The notes under the pieces were generated by a model. The model was not told the origin of the DNA. It ran no database searches and was given only the letters and a program-made list of their open reading frames with translations. This document shows positions 6,145 to 16,148 of a stretch of DNA of 64,000 nt, piece after piece. Numbering within the stretch: the first letter of the stretch is position 1; each line of letters opens with the position of its first letter. The stretch is taken from positions 1,798,001-1,862,000 of the forward strand of contig NZ_PGEX01000001.1 of the NCBI RefSeq assembly GCF_002797675.1, in the 5' to 3' direction. The position numbers and the translations under genes were made by a program. This DNA is from Hallerella succinigenes (GTDB taxonomy: Bacteria > Fibrobacterota > Fibrobacteria > Fibrobacterales > Fibrobacteraceae).

Positions 6145-8591
6145 TAGGCGACTCGTTCCTTTGCTGCGATGTCCTGGTCAATGAGCCTGATGGTTGCCGA
6201 GTTGTCGTCTAGTTTTATATTTTTTTGAATTTCTTCTTTAAGTTTTACTAGAGAATCATCCTGCACGCCAAATAGACCCGTGATTTTGCCTTTTCGTACA
6301 ATCTTTGTGGCAAGGAGATGGTCTAGAGCGAGTTCTTTGGACCCTCCTGTGGCACAGACCACAGGAACGAAATTCCTGATTTGCCTTTCGAGACGGTTTC
6401 CGAAAGATACATCAAATTCCGACTTTAGTACATCCTTGAGGGAATGCATTTTTTCAGTGACCCAGGCAGCTTGCTGTTCTCCTTCATCTGATTCCTGTGC
6501 TTCGACAAATGCGTTTCTCAAATCCTCGGCGGACCAGTGGGCCGCACCTTGTCTTACCTTTTGGTAGGACGGTTTTTGAGTATTGCGCTCCATCACCATG
6601 ACGTGGGCGCGGTCGTACGTCTTGTCGGCGAATTCCATGGTGGTTTCGTCATGGTTTGCGGTGCCGATAAACCACACGTTGGGAGGAACAATGATTTTTT
6701 CATTTTGGAGGTATTTGGGCCAACGGTCTGATTCCATAGTTTCTTTGGGCATTCCCGAAAGCAGCTCAACTGTTAGGGGATCAAATATGGAGCTATTTGC
6801 TTGCTCCATTGCTGAAATGAAGTCTGCAAAATATTGTTCGGGATGTGACAAGTTCATTTCGTCGAGAATTAGGAAAAATAGGCGGTTTTTGAACTGAGGC
6901 GTAGATGCGGTATAGAGCCCCTTGGAGAAGGTTTTTTCGTAGAACTTCTTTTCGAAGGCATTGTAGTAACCCAGCAAATCCTGGTTGTCGCGCCATCCGG
7001 CCTGAACAGGGATTATGCAGCTACAGGAACCGTTATCCTTCTCTGACTTGCTACCATCGGAATTATCTCCAACGATAGAAGCGAACGCTTGTGCTAATTT
7101 GGTCTTGCCTGTTCCGCTAATACCCTGTAGTAAAATGAGGCGGCTCATGGCTAGGCCACCAACAAACAGTTGCAGAGTTTCGGGTGTATAGAAAAGGTGG
7201 GGCTGATATTGCGTCAACTGGTAGCCGACTGCATTCACGAATTCTTTAAGGTCACCGGAATTTTGGGTGAAACTGATGTATTCGCGGTTGCATCTGCTAT
7301 CGATGTTCTTGAATTCAGCAAAAATGTCCTTATTCTGGTCTTTTGCGGTAAGCTCATCGAGCTCTTTACGCAACTGGTTTTGCGCTTCTTTGAGAGCCGC
7401 GTTGTGCGTTTCCAAAGTTTTATTTAAAGCAATTAAACCTTCTGTGTCTACAATTTTTCTTCGATAATCCATTACCTGTTTAGAGAGCGCATTCTTTTCG
7501 GCGATGGCTGATTCGCATTGGTCTTTGAAACTCTGCAAAGCATCTTCCATCTCCTGCTGGTGTTCCGGGCTCCAGGCAGAATTAAGTTCCAACTTGAGAG
7601 TTGCATTTTTATTGCGAAGATTGTTTATCAACTCCTTGGCCTCTTCGGCACTCATCCCATCGAGCTGTGACTTGATATCCTTGTAGCTCTTTAATTGCTT
7701 TTGCAGGTTCTTATTTTCTTCATTTAAGTCTTTAATTTGATTTTCAAAGGCTTCTTTCTTTTGTGTAAGTCTATTTTCATAATCACGCTGAATATCTTCC
7801 CTGATTTCATCAAATGCCTTTTTCCTGTTTTCATATTCCGTTTTCTCAAGAATGCATTTTTCTTGCTCTTTGCTTAAAGAGGCGAGTTTGTTTTTGTAAT
7901 CTTCAGATTGCTTTTGCAGCGAGTTTCTTGTTGATTCCAGATCTTTATTGAGTTTTTCGGTAATCTCATTTTTCCATTTGGTCTCGTTTGCGATAAAGCC
8001 TGCATCGGCTTCGGCTTCTCTTTGCTTAATCTGAGCTTTAAGCCCTTCTAGGCGTTCGTCTTCTTTTTTGTTTGCGTCTTCTTTTATCTGAGCCTTGCCT
8101 TCTCTGTCAGCGATTTCATTTTCGTTTTCTTTTGCTTTGCGTTCTCTTTCGGTAACTTCGTCTTCACGTTCTTTGACTTTATCTTCTCTACCCTTTAATT
8201 CGCCGTCTTTGGCTTCTTGCTCGTTAGCTGTTTTCCCTAATTCTGCAATTTTAGAGTCATAATCAGTCTTGGCGTTGTCACAATCTTTCTTGGCTATCTT
8301 GTACAAGTCAATTAAATTGTTGAGCTCTGTTTGCAAAGCATTAAGAGTTTCTTTTTCTTCATCGGACAGTTTGTTCTCTAAAGGGATTATTTTTTTGATT
8401 TTATCCAGTATAGAATCCTTGGACACTTTGATTTCCGGCGAAGTGCCATCGGGACTAGAAACGACAGGCGCACTTTCGACGGTGGTCTTTACCGGGGAAA
8501 AAATACTTTTCACATCGGCCGCGCTTATGGGTTCACGACGCTGCGGAGTAGAGGGCTGGTACTTGTTCTTATTTTTGTTTTTCTTGCTCAT
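6144..8591 (-). CDS. McrB-like AAA+ protein with long N-terminal coiled coil
   Basis: The 815-residue protein has a charged N-terminal half, residues about 70-450, with Lys/Glu-rich heptads (KEREDEVTERERKAKENEN) that indicate a long coiled coil. The AAA+ motor follows: Walker A GISGTGKT (about 490), the McrB-type GWRDNQDLLGYYN loop, Walker B LILDEMNLSHPEQYF (about 575) and the sensor FIGTANHDET. In McrBC this motor drives translocation on DNA with its nuclease partner; here it would drive the 595-residue neighbour. The fused coiled coil is unusual for McrB and may scaffold a larger assembly. The start ATGA overlaps the preceding gene's stop. Confidence 0.88.
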   Translation of the reverse strand: MSKKNKNKNKYQPSTPQRREPISAADVKSIFSPVKTTVESAPVVSSPDGTSPEIKVSKDSILDKIKKIIPLENKLSDEEKETLNALQTELNNLIDLYKIAKKDCDNAKTDYDSKIAELGKTANEQEAKDGELKGREDKVKEREDEVTERERKAKENENEIADREGKAQIKEDANKKEDERLEGLKAQIKQREAEADAGFIANETKWKNEITEKLNKDLESTRNSLQKQSEDYKNKLASLSKEQEKCILEKTEYENRKKAFDEIREDIQRDYENRLTQKKEAFENQIKDLNEENKNLQKQLKSYKDIKSQLDGMSAEEAKELINNLRNKNATLKLELNSAWSPEHQQEMEDALQSFKDQCESAIAEKNALSKQVMDYRRKIVDTEGLIALNKTLETHNAALKEAQNQLRKELDELTAKDQNKDIFAEFKNIDSRCNREYISFTQNSGDLKEFVNAVGYQLTQYQPHLFYTPETLQLFVGGLAMSRLILLQGISGTGKTKLAQAFASIVGDNSDGSKSEKDNGSCSCIIPVQAGWRDNQDLLGYYNAFEKKFYEKTFSKGLYTASTPQFKNRLFFLILDEMNLSHPEQYFADFISAMEQANSSIFDPLTVELLSGMPKETMESDRWPKYLQNEKIIVPPNVWFIGTANHDETTMEFADKTYDRAHVMVMERNTQKPSYQKVRQGAAHWSAEDLRNAFVEAQESDEGEQQAAWVTEKMHSLKDVLKSEFDVSFGNRLERQIRNFVPVVCATGGSKELALDHLLATKIVRKGKITGLFGVQDDSLVKLKEEIQKNIKLDDNSATIRLIDQDIAAKERVA

Positions 8592-10036
8592 TTGTAGGCC
8601 TCGTGTAAAATATTCAACTGTTTTTCAATTCTGTTGTAAATGTCATTGTAGGGATACGGAATGGTTTTTCTGTTCGCGTTAAAATGGTCGTAGATGTTGC
8701 GCGTGTCTACCAGTTCAAGAATGAATTTAAGGTCATCGCTCAATGATTTATTTTTTACCAGTCTTGCCGTAAACCAAGCTAGTGAGTTTTGGGGATGATA
8801 AAGGTAAAAGATAAGATGCCTAATGAGTAGCGATTTTAGTGAGGGTTTCAATCGAGTCATGTTCCCCCATACATCATCATTTGTTAATTTTTTCTTAATG
8901 TTTTCATCCAGCTTTAGATTGCGTATCTTTAGGCCGCCTTCCAAATAGTAATGACGGTCTTGATCTTTTTTGAATGCAACCTTTTTGAGTTCGTCATTAA
9001 AGGGCGTATTCCTTGTCCTAAGGATGCTTTCGTACATATTTTGCATTCTAGTAAGGAATGCGTCGCCTAGATCAAACGAGTTGTCTGTATCGTCGGCAAG
9101 AATGTCTTTTAAAACAAAGAATCTGCAAATTTCAATAATAATGTCTTCCTCAAAATGTGGATATCTGCCTTGAATACGGTCTTGAAGCGTAATGGGAATC
9201 TCTATTGATTTAATTCCTAAAAAAGCTCCCATTTTTTCATTCTGTTCTAGGGCTGTATCTAGTTCGTTTTTGAGGAACTCCATTGGAATTTTGGATTGTT
9301 CTTCTAGCATGTCGATGCATTGAAAGTCTTCGCCTTCAGAAATCTTTTTGACCTGGACAAGCAGAAAATTGCATATATCAGGTTCTTGGTTCCGCTTCTC
9401 AATAGAAATTATTTTATCGGGTTGTTCAATGTAGCTTGACTTTATGTCATTGTAGTCGGACAAGGCAATATCGCAGTCAATTTGCTGGTATTCCTTCCAC
9501 ATATTGTAAATGTCTTCTTCCGAAATGTCTGTTGAGTTTTCTCTAATTTTGTTGGTGCGTGGGTACACAACAAACGGCTTGATGTTGCAGGGCATGCCCT
9601 TGGACCCGCCGGCAATTGTGATTCCTTTTTCGTTTTGTTGGTAATCAATGGACGTGAGTTCCCCATTCATTAAGGGGTGAGGAATTAATTGTCCCGTCAA
9701 CATAGATTGTAGCACTACGATTCGCTTCTTCTTGATTTTGGTCTCTGTACTGGAGACGACTTCTGGTATGTGCCACTTGTCAATCCCTTTTGTGACGTTC
9801 TGCTTGAGGTCGTGTTCAAGAATGTAACGAATTAGGGCTTCATCCAGGTTGGTCAATTCGTGGAGTTCTTGAACAGTCTTGTCTCCGGTCAGGAGAAAGT
9901 TTATGATCAGATCCGAAAAAAAGTTTTCGGGGATATTTGCTTCTGCTACCAGAATATCCCATACAACGACAGGCAAGGTGAAATAATCTCCCTTGGAGAG
10001 TTCACTTGAATTGCAAAATAAATTAGCAATTTCCAT
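8588..10036 (-). CDS. Operon protein with N-terminal winged helix and C-terminal HEPN-like motif
   Basis: I start it at the ATG at 10036, one base after the helicase stop and behind GAGGAAAAATAAT, giving 482 residues; an upstream in-frame start overlaps the helicase gene. Residues about 30-90 look like a winged helix (INFLLTGDKTVQELHELTNL). The C-terminal 100 residues are helical, and RNIYDH near residue 447 fits the RNxxxH active-site motif of HEPN RNases, followed by a typical amphipathic last helix. No family name was recognised for the whole protein. RNase activity is inference. The 3' end overlaps the McrB-like gene by ATGA. Confidence 0.6.
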   Translation of the reverse strand: MEIANLFCNSSELSKGDYFTLPVVVWDILVAEANIPENFFSDLIINFLLTGDKTVQELHELTNLDEALIRYILEHDLKQNVTKGIDKWHIPEVVSSTETKIKKKRIVVLQSMLTGQLIPHPLMNGELTSIDYQQNEKGITIAGGSKGMPCNIKPFVVYPRTNKIRENSTDISEEDIYNMWKEYQQIDCDIALSDYNDIKSSYIEQPDKIISIEKRNQEPDICNFLLVQVKKISEGEDFQCIDMLEEQSKIPMEFLKNELDTALEQNEKMGAFLGIKSIEIPITLQDRIQGRYPHFEEDIIIEICRFFVLKDILADDTDNSFDLGDAFLTRMQNMYESILRTRNTPFNDELKKVAFKKDQDRHYYLEGGLKIRNLKLDENIKKKLTNDDVWGNMTRLKPSLKSLLIRHLIFYLYHPQNSLAWFTARLVKNKSLSDDLKFILELVDTRNIYDHFNANRKTIPYPYNDIYNRIEKQLNILHEAYK

Positions 10037-10037
10037 A

Positions 10038-13000
10038 TTATTTTTCCTCGTCTGCAAGTTTAATAAATTCTTTTAATGCGGGAACTTCCTCTTGTGCTTT
10101 TTCTGTTTCATACATTTTTCTATTTCCTACAACCACGAGAAGTTTCTTTTGACGCGAAAATGCGACGTTCAGGCGGTTTTCCGATTTTAGGAACCCGAAG
10201 ATGTTTCTGTCGTTGCTACGAACGACGGAGAAGAACACGATATCGAATTGTCGACCTTGGAAGGCGTCGATAGATCCGATTTCTAGTTGTTTGCTGTCAA
10301 TTTTTTTCTTGAGTTCTGCGTCTGACTTAGCAATTTTATCAATGAGTCGTGTTTGTGCACTGTATGAGGCAATAACACCAATAGTTTCGTCAGTTTCCTT
10401 GATAATTTCCTTTATGCGCTTAATAATTAGCTCAGCTTCAGCCTCGTTCGTTTTGCTTATTTTTCCAGATTCCTTGCTATCGACATTTTCCCAAACCGCA
10501 CACTTGCAATCTCCATTTTTCTTAGTGTATCTTGAAACATGATGAATGCAGTCATTGGGATTTTTGCCGGTTTGAATATGTGTCTCGTCTCCGTAAAAAT
10601 TTCGACTTACAAAGTCGCTTAGTTTTTGCGGCATACGATATTGAGTGTCGAGAGTTACCGTGCGTACAATGCCATCATTTCGTTCTGTTTTTAAATAATC
10701 CCATAAAGATTCGAATAGAGACTTTTCCATAAAGCCCTTCAATTCTTCGAACCGTTCCCTAGAATCATTGCTGGATTCCATTTGCTCTAGAATATCTTGA
10801 TTAACAAGTTGGGGGAGCTGCTTGTGGTCGCCTACTAGTATAACTTTTTTTCGGGCTAAGGTGATGGGTATGAATAGATCAAGAGGATTTGCTCGAGCGG
10901 CTTCATCGATGATGACGTAATCAAACTCAAAGTTTTTCTTACCAAGAAGCCTTACAAAAGATTCACTTTTTGATTGCTGTACTGTTGCCGCATAGGTCAT
11001 GGCGTAACGGAGCATCGCGTTTCTGATGGATTTGAATTTGACATTCTCCTTATAGCCGTTTAAAACAATCAGTTTTTGTAGGTCGGTTTGCCTGATGCGT
11101 TCTTTGATGTTGGGCTCGATGGTCGTGTCAATATAATTCTTTAGACTTGTGAACAGATGATTGTCAAAGGAATCCGTTGGATTGGGTACCATTTGCTCAA
11201 TGCACTTGTTTCTGAGTTCTTCAATCCAGTCAAGGTCATTTTGGCTAGGATTGGAGTTCGCTAGTTTCTTTAGCTGATCATACCCTTTTTCCAGGGCGTA
11301 ACAATTCAAGGAATTCTTGCGTAAATCGTAGTATTCCAACACTCGCTCGATCATTCTCTTGCCGTCGTCATTGTATCCCGTGTTGGTTGTTCTTAATCCC
11401 ATTAGGCATTGGTAGAATTTATTGTTTATTTGCTTGACTTGGAATTTCTTTTTGAGTTCCTTAAGAGTATCCACTTCTGACGGAGAAAGGATGCTGTTTG
11501 TGACGGCAAGATTGATGATTTCTTGTAGTAGGTTTCGTATTTCGTAAGAAGAGCTTGCAGCGCTTAGTGCATTAAGGCTTATTTGCAATTTTTCGTATTC
11601 GATGTACTGCGAGTCGGACTGTAACTTATTTATCTGTTCGTCAATTTTTTTTGCGGTATCTTCTTGCCATTTCTGGAGTCCTCTGAAGATTTGTTCCTTG
11701 TCCTTTTGTTCACCATAAAAGCGAAATACGGGAAGTCCCCAAATTGAGCTTCCGTCAGCCACATTATCAACAGCTACATGTTGGAAACCTGTCAGCAATA
11801 TGCTAGGCATTTTTTCGGGATGCTTTGGGTCTATCGATTGTAGATATTTTTGTAATGCGTTGATAACGCTGGTCTTTCCTGTTCCGGGAGGTCCTTGGAT
11901 AAGGGCTATGTCAGGTGTGCTCAGACAAACCTTTAGTGCTCTTTTTTGTGCTTCATAGGGTTTTCTGTTACCGAATGCCGCTTCAATTTTTAGGTCATTC
12001 AGCCTTTTGGGAATGGCTGCGGAACCGAAGGCGGGAAGCGTCGTTTTATTTAAAATGTCTGTAATAGATGCAATGGGAATGTTGCGTGTTCGGATATTTT
12101 CTAGTGCTGCTGTTCTGCGGTTGGATGCTATAGACCATGGTTTAAAATCTATGGCGAATCCCTCAAGTTCTAGCTTTTCGCTATTGTCATATTTAGGTTT
12201 TCTTTCGCCCCATTTCCAGGAAACTGTTCTTGTTTTCTCGTCAATCCGTTCGTCGCAAATATTGTAACTCTTACGTTTCGAGAAAACGTAGATGGAATAA
12301 GAATTCTTTTGATTGGCGTTCAGCTGATCGTATATGTTCTTGAAATTTTCTATTTCTTCGGATTTGTTTTGAAGTGTTGCGCTACAGTTTTCTCCTTTGG
12401 CTGTTATCTTTTCGATGCGAAGGATGCCAGACTGGATTTTATAATCTTCCAGCATCTTTGCGTCAACCTGATTATACTTTTCCCAAAGGTTTATGATGGA
12501 GTTTGGGTCTGCTGCTTGCTTAGCTAACTGTGCATTCAAAATGGGATCGCTTACGATGACTTCTTGTTCTGATACGAATCGAATGTGTGCAATCCCTTTT
12601 TGTACATTCAATTTTTTTTGAGGAGACTTTTTTAGATTGCTGACAAAGAGATACTCCTTGCCATCTACCTTCTTACTTTCGATATTTGCAACATAATTGC
12701 ATCCGAGCCATCCTCCTTCCAAATTTGACGTATTGCTCAGAATTCTAAAAAATAAGTACGAATTTTCAGTGGTTTGGAAAAGAAACTCTTTTTTGAACCA
12801 TTCAAGTGCCTGTTCTGTTTCTTTAAAACCATGTTTCTTAGTGACTTCTATGAGCCTGTAGGTTGGAATGACGATGCAGCATGTCTGTTCGGTGTTTCCT
12901 ATAATGGTCGGTCCGCCAAAATCCCACTTGTTTAGGGTCACCTCGTATTTTTTTTCTGCTTGTTTTACGGAATCTACAATGTAGAGTGACTCCTGATTGT

Positions 13001-13184
13001 ATGGATGTGAATTTTGTGGCCAGAATATCCTTTCTGGATGATTGTAGTTTTTGAAATATCCGCTTGGGGTGAATTCCAAAACATCGTGTTTGGCGATTTC
13101 GAATTTTCCGTCATTGTCAAATATGGCGTCTATGACTTGTGCCGAAGAATTGCATGCAATGATATTCAGTTGCTCGTTATTCAT
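10038..13184 (-). CDS. UPF1/DNA2-like superfamily 1 helicase
   Basis: The 1048-residue protein carries all main SF1 motifs: Walker A ALIQGPPGTGKTSVI (about 431), DEAA box FDYVIIDEAARANPLDLF (about 760), VGDHKQLPQL (motif III), LDTQYRMP (motif IV), SIDAFQGRQFDIVFFS (motif V) and RLNVAFSRQKK (motif VI). The first 400 residues form a separate domain not recognised. By family it would unwind or remodel DNA, RNA or RNA-DNA hybrids with ATP. It starts at an ATG overlapping the kinase stop (ATGA). SF1 helicases have been noted next to TerY-P kinase/phosphatase triads, consistent with a nucleic-acid-processing role. Confidence 0.9.
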   Translation of the reverse strand: MNNEQLNIIACNSSAQVIDAIFDNDGKFEIAKHDVLEFTPSGYFKNYNHPERIFWPQNSHPYNQESLYIVDSVKQAEKKYEVTLNKWDFGGPTIIGNTEQTCCIVIPTYRLIEVTKKHGFKETEQALEWFKKEFLFQTTENSYLFFRILSNTSNLEGGWLGCNYVANIESKKVDGKEYLFVSNLKKSPQKKLNVQKGIAHIRFVSEQEVIVSDPILNAQLAKQAADPNSIINLWEKYNQVDAKMLEDYKIQSGILRIEKITAKGENCSATLQNKSEEIENFKNIYDQLNANQKNSYSIYVFSKRKSYNICDERIDEKTRTVSWKWGERKPKYDNSEKLELEGFAIDFKPWSIASNRRTAALENIRTRNIPIASITDILNKTTLPAFGSAAIPKRLNDLKIEAAFGNRKPYEAQKRALKVCLSTPDIALIQGPPGTGKTSVINALQKYLQSIDPKHPEKMPSILLTGFQHVAVDNVADGSSIWGLPVFRFYGEQKDKEQIFRGLQKWQEDTAKKIDEQINKLQSDSQYIEYEKLQISLNALSAASSSYEIRNLLQEIINLAVTNSILSPSEVDTLKELKKKFQVKQINNKFYQCLMGLRTTNTGYNDDGKRMIERVLEYYDLRKNSLNCYALEKGYDQLKKLANSNPSQNDLDWIEELRNKCIEQMVPNPTDSFDNHLFTSLKNYIDTTIEPNIKERIRQTDLQKLIVLNGYKENVKFKSIRNAMLRYAMTYAATVQQSKSESFVRLLGKKNFEFDYVIIDEAARANPLDLFIPITLARKKVILVGDHKQLPQLVNQDILEQMESSNDSRERFEELKGFMEKSLFESLWDYLKTERNDGIVRTVTLDTQYRMPQKLSDFVSRNFYGDETHIQTGKNPNDCIHHVSRYTKKNGDCKCAVWENVDSKESGKISKTNEAEAELIIKRIKEIIKETDETIGVIASYSAQTRLIDKIAKSDAELKKKIDSKQLEIGSIDAFQGRQFDIVFFSVVRSNDRNIFGFLKSENRLNVAFSRQKKLLVVVGNRKMYETEKAQEEVPALKEFIKLADEEK

Positions 13185-14626
13185 TCTTCACCCCAGTATT
13201 TGAATAGGATGACGCTCCTGAATTTCAAGGGATCGTTTTCTTTGGAATCATCATGTATAATGTTTGTTCGTGTGTATTCGGGGAAAAGAATTTGGTACTG
13301 TTTGCCTTCCTTGACGTCGATAAGGAGGGATATCCCCTTTTTTAGGGTGCAGCTTTTCGTGGTTTTTTCTTTGGGGATGTTTAATGTAACCTTCAGCTCC
13401 TTCTGATCGGTCAGTAGTATGCTCAGTTGCTGCTTGGATACGTTGAATGATGCTTCGATGTTGGCCGATTTGGTTTCTGCTATGGGAATGTTCATTAGGG
13501 TGGATGTATCCTCTAGCAGATACGCGGGATGGCTGAAACCTGTGTCTTGAATTTTGTTCCCTGCAAGAATGGTATTGAGTATAAGAATATATGGAGTATG
13601 TGATTCTTTGTCGCAAAACGGACATTCATGCTTCTTGCTGACTTTGATATAATGCTTTCCGCAATTCTTGCATTTCATAAAAGATGTTTCGCCTATTCGA
13701 AGCGTCTCAATCCATTCAAATAGGGCGGGCCTTGTCAAAAAACTTTTTTCACCGGAAAAAGTCCTTTTGAAAAGACTCTGTAGCATTTCTGTTTCCAAAA
13801 GATTGCGGAGAGCCGATGATTTGCCTGTGTTGTCTTTGTCCATGTCGTCAATAAAGGGAAGATCCGATTCCTCCTCTTTTTTTCCCATGGTGGATATTTC
13901 CATGGTTGCAGCATCGGTTACGAGTTTGCCGTGGAACGGCAACTCTTGTCGTAGAGTAAAGAATGCTATGACTGCAAAACTCCATGTGTCGCTCAAGGGC
14001 GTGTTGAACTTATGTTCTCTTACAACTTCAGGAGCGGAGAATCCTTTGAATGCAATAGAATCGTTGAAGTCGGCGGCAATGACCATGTTGTCACAGTCAA
14101 TTAATTGAACTTCATTATATTCTGTATTGCTTGAAATAAAAACATTATTAGGATTTAAGTCTCCGTAACAGTATCCTACGGAATGAATTTGTTCAAGAAT
14201 TTCAGCAAGCTTCCGCAAAAGTGTGTAGATGCGGCGGATGCCACCTAGTCGATCAAGATATAAAGCAAATGATTCGTTTTTTTTGCATTGAAGACTGCTT
14301 AACGAAACCATGTCTTCCATTAGTTCCATGACGTAACCATAGAAGATTTTGCCTCCTTTTTCTATAGGCTTGATTTCGTTTAGAGGCTTTGCGATATAGT
14401 CGGGCAAATCGATTCTAGAACGAAGATTCCTGTAGCGTCTATAGACTGTTTCCTGATTGAAGCCTTTTGAAGTGTAGCTCAGTTTGACGAGTAAGTTAGT
14501 CCGCTGGGTCTTATATACGGCTCCTTGGCCACCTTCACCGATGCATTCTTTTAGTTCGAAAATGCCTGCACTTTCGGTTTCAACATTAGTGATTTTATTT
14601 TGCTTTACAATTTCGTCTGTAAACAT
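13181..14626 (-). CDS. Ser/Thr protein kinase with C-terminal zinc ribbon (TerY-P kinase)
   Basis: The 481-residue protein has a kinase domain in its first 290 residues: glycine loop GEGGQGAVYKT, ATP-anchoring lysine in LLVKLSY, catalytic loop YCYGDLNPNNVFIS (HRD replaced by YGD, with the Asp and Asn kept), metal-binding Asp in LIDCDN (DFG changed to DCD), and SAPEVV. A zinc ribbon CKNCGKHY/CPFCDK follows at about 320-340, then a beta-rich tail. This layout is that of the kinase in TerY-P triads, where it is opposed by the PP2C phosphatase encoded just upstream. The gap to that gene is 6 bases and GAAGGTGA serves as SD. Confidence 0.9.
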   Translation of the reverse strand: MFTDEIVKQNKITNVETESAGIFELKECIGEGGQGAVYKTQRTNLLVKLSYTSKGFNQETVYRRYRNLRSRIDLPDYIAKPLNEIKPIEKGGKIFYGYVMELMEDMVSLSSLQCKKNESFALYLDRLGGIRRIYTLLRKLAEILEQIHSVGYCYGDLNPNNVFISSNTEYNEVQLIDCDNMVIAADFNDSIAFKGFSAPEVVREHKFNTPLSDTWSFAVIAFFTLRQELPFHGKLVTDAATMEISTMGKKEEESDLPFIDDMDKDNTGKSSALRNLLETEMLQSLFKRTFSGEKSFLTRPALFEWIETLRIGETSFMKCKNCGKHYIKVSKKHECPFCDKESHTPYILILNTILAGNKIQDTGFSHPAYLLEDTSTLMNIPIAETKSANIEASFNVSKQQLSILLTDQKELKVTLNIPKEKTTKSCTLKKGISLLIDVKEGKQYQILFPEYTRTNIIHDDSKENDPLKFRSVILFKYWGEE

Positions 14627-14632
14627 AATTAG

Positions 14633-15358
14633 TCACCTTCGTTCAATGACGACGATTGTCTTATCGTCTATGTGGTGTTGGGTTGGCCAATGAATCAATT
14701 CGTTTGTAAGTTCTTTTTGCGCTTGTTTTTTTGAACTTTTGAGAAAAATATCAAATGTGGAAACAAAATTTTCGATTGCCTCTGGTAAAATATCTTCGCT
14801 AATGCCGTCGGTCATCATGAGTAGTCGATCTTTTGATGAGGATAGGTCAATTTTGTTCATTCGCCAAAGGGGAGAAATGTCATAGTTTCCCATAGCGGAT
14901 GTTTCATTGCCGAAACCATTTTTATTATCTGCGAATACGTTGATTTTTTCATTGTGTTTTACAAGAGTCATTCCGTCGCCCAATTGGGCCAACCATCCCT
15001 TACCTTTGCTATTTATGATAGCTAGTTGGCAAGTGCTGCCGCACTTGTCTGCTCCATACTTGCGCGAATACATCAACCAATGACAATGCAGTAATCTTAG
15101 AAAATCTGTAAGATCGTGTGGCTTGATTTGATTCCATTCTTTAAAGCATGGAGTGAATAGCTTGCATAAAGTTTTTGCCCCGTAATCGCTGTGGGCGTGG
15201 GAGCCTAAACCGTCACAGACCATCACTAAAAGAAATTTACCAACAAAGCCGATGAACGTACTGTCTTGGTTTGGAATGTTCTCTCTGATGTGTCCGGGAC
15301 CACGTGCTGAGGCTTGGATATATTTCCATTTGCAACGAGTGAAAAATTCTGTAAGCAA
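14633..15358 (-). CDS. PP2C-family protein phosphatase (TerY-P phosphatase)
   Basis: The 241-residue protein shows the PP2C metal and catalytic motifs in order: VMVCDGLGSH (metal-binding DG), AQLGDGMTLV, LLMMTDGISE and, near the end, IDDKT. The start is most likely the TTG at 15358, behind GAGGAC and 2 bases after the vWA gene stop; no better ATG exists before the conserved N-terminal WKYIQASARGPGH block. It would remove phosphates placed by the kinase encoded next, with the vWA protein as the third member of the triad. It is cytoplasmic, with no signal or membrane segment. Confidence 0.9.
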   Translation of the reverse strand: MLTEFFTRCKWKYIQASARGPGHIRENIPNQDSTFIGFVGKFLLVMVCDGLGSHAHSDYGAKTLCKLFTPCFKEWNQIKPHDLTDFLRLLHCHWLMYSRKYGADKCGSTCQLAIINSKGKGWLAQLGDGMTLVKHNEKINVFADNKNGFGNETSAMGNYDISPLWRMNKIDLSSSKDRLLMMTDGISEDILPEAIENFVSTFDIFLKSSKKQAQKELTNELIHWPTQHHIDDKTIVVIERR

Positions 15359-15360
15359 AT

Positions 15361-16071
15361 TTAGTCCTCGTCAAATAGCTCTTTAACGTTTTCAGAAAGG
15401 CTGATGATATCGTTTGGGGCTATTTCGCCTGGCTTGGCGGATTGGGAACTTTTGATTGCGGACATGGTAACGCATTTGAAAAATTTTTGTATTTCAATGG
15501 CGTTGTTCGCCTTAAAAATGGGCATTTCTTCGTTGTTTACGAACTTTTTCAGCATGCTTTCGTCTGCGTCCGCGCCAATGGCGAGGGCGAGTCGATTTGC
15601 TTTTTTACTTCTTTCGTTATTAAGAAGCCTATCTAATGGTTGTTGCCAAAGGTCGTTAGGCATTCCGTCGGATGCTAAAACGATGAAAGGACGATATGCG
15701 CGGGAAGGGTAGATTTCTCTATTTTCTAGCAAATCAACAAGGCTAGTCAAAGCTTTGCCGAGAGGTGTGTCGCCTATAGCTTGCATTTTGTTAATGACGT
15801 TCATTTTAGAAGGATCATTGGCTATTTCACTAGCTGATTGTGGTTCCAAAATGATGTTTGCGGCTTGGTTGCCGAACGTTATGATTGAAACGTATATTTC
15901 AGCTTCTAGAGCTGACGATGAAGCGTCTTTGAATGAACTGATCATGTTATTCAAAGCGTGCTTTAACGAATCTAATTTTCCGATTTCATTCATACTGCCA
16001 CTTACGTCCGCAAGAATGATTACGGGAAGTGGACGAGATTGGATGCTTACGACGGTATCGAATACACTCAT
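15361..16071 (-). CDS. TerY-like von Willebrand A domain protein
   Basis: The 236-residue protein is almost entirely one vWA domain with a full metal-ion-dependent adhesion site: DVSGS (about residue 20), the Thr of GDTPLGKAL, and ASDGMPND. This matches TerY-type cytoplasmic vWA proteins. It is the first gene of the operon and has a strong SD (AAGGAG) 8 bases before the ATG. Its 5' end lies about 65 bases downstream of the start site expected from the sigma-54 promoter. In TerY-P systems vWA, PP2C and kinase act as a phosphorylation switch; that function is inference from the family. Confidence 0.9.
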   Translation of the reverse strand: MSVFDTVVSIQSRPLPVIILADVSGSMNEIGKLDSLKHALNNMISSFKDASSSALEAEIYVSIITFGNQAANIILEPQSASEIANDPSKMNVINKMQAIGDTPLGKALTSLVDLLENREIYPSRAYRPFIVLASDGMPNDLWQQPLDRLLNNERSKKANRLALAIGADADESMLKKFVNNEEMPIFKANNAIEIQKFFKCVTMSAIKSSQSAKPGEIAPNDIISLSENVKELFDED

Positions 16072-16148
16072 GATATACTCCTTTGTGTGACTATATACAT
16101 TTTTTACAAACGATGTATGCGGTTAAATGTGTTTTCTTTGGAAGTCTG

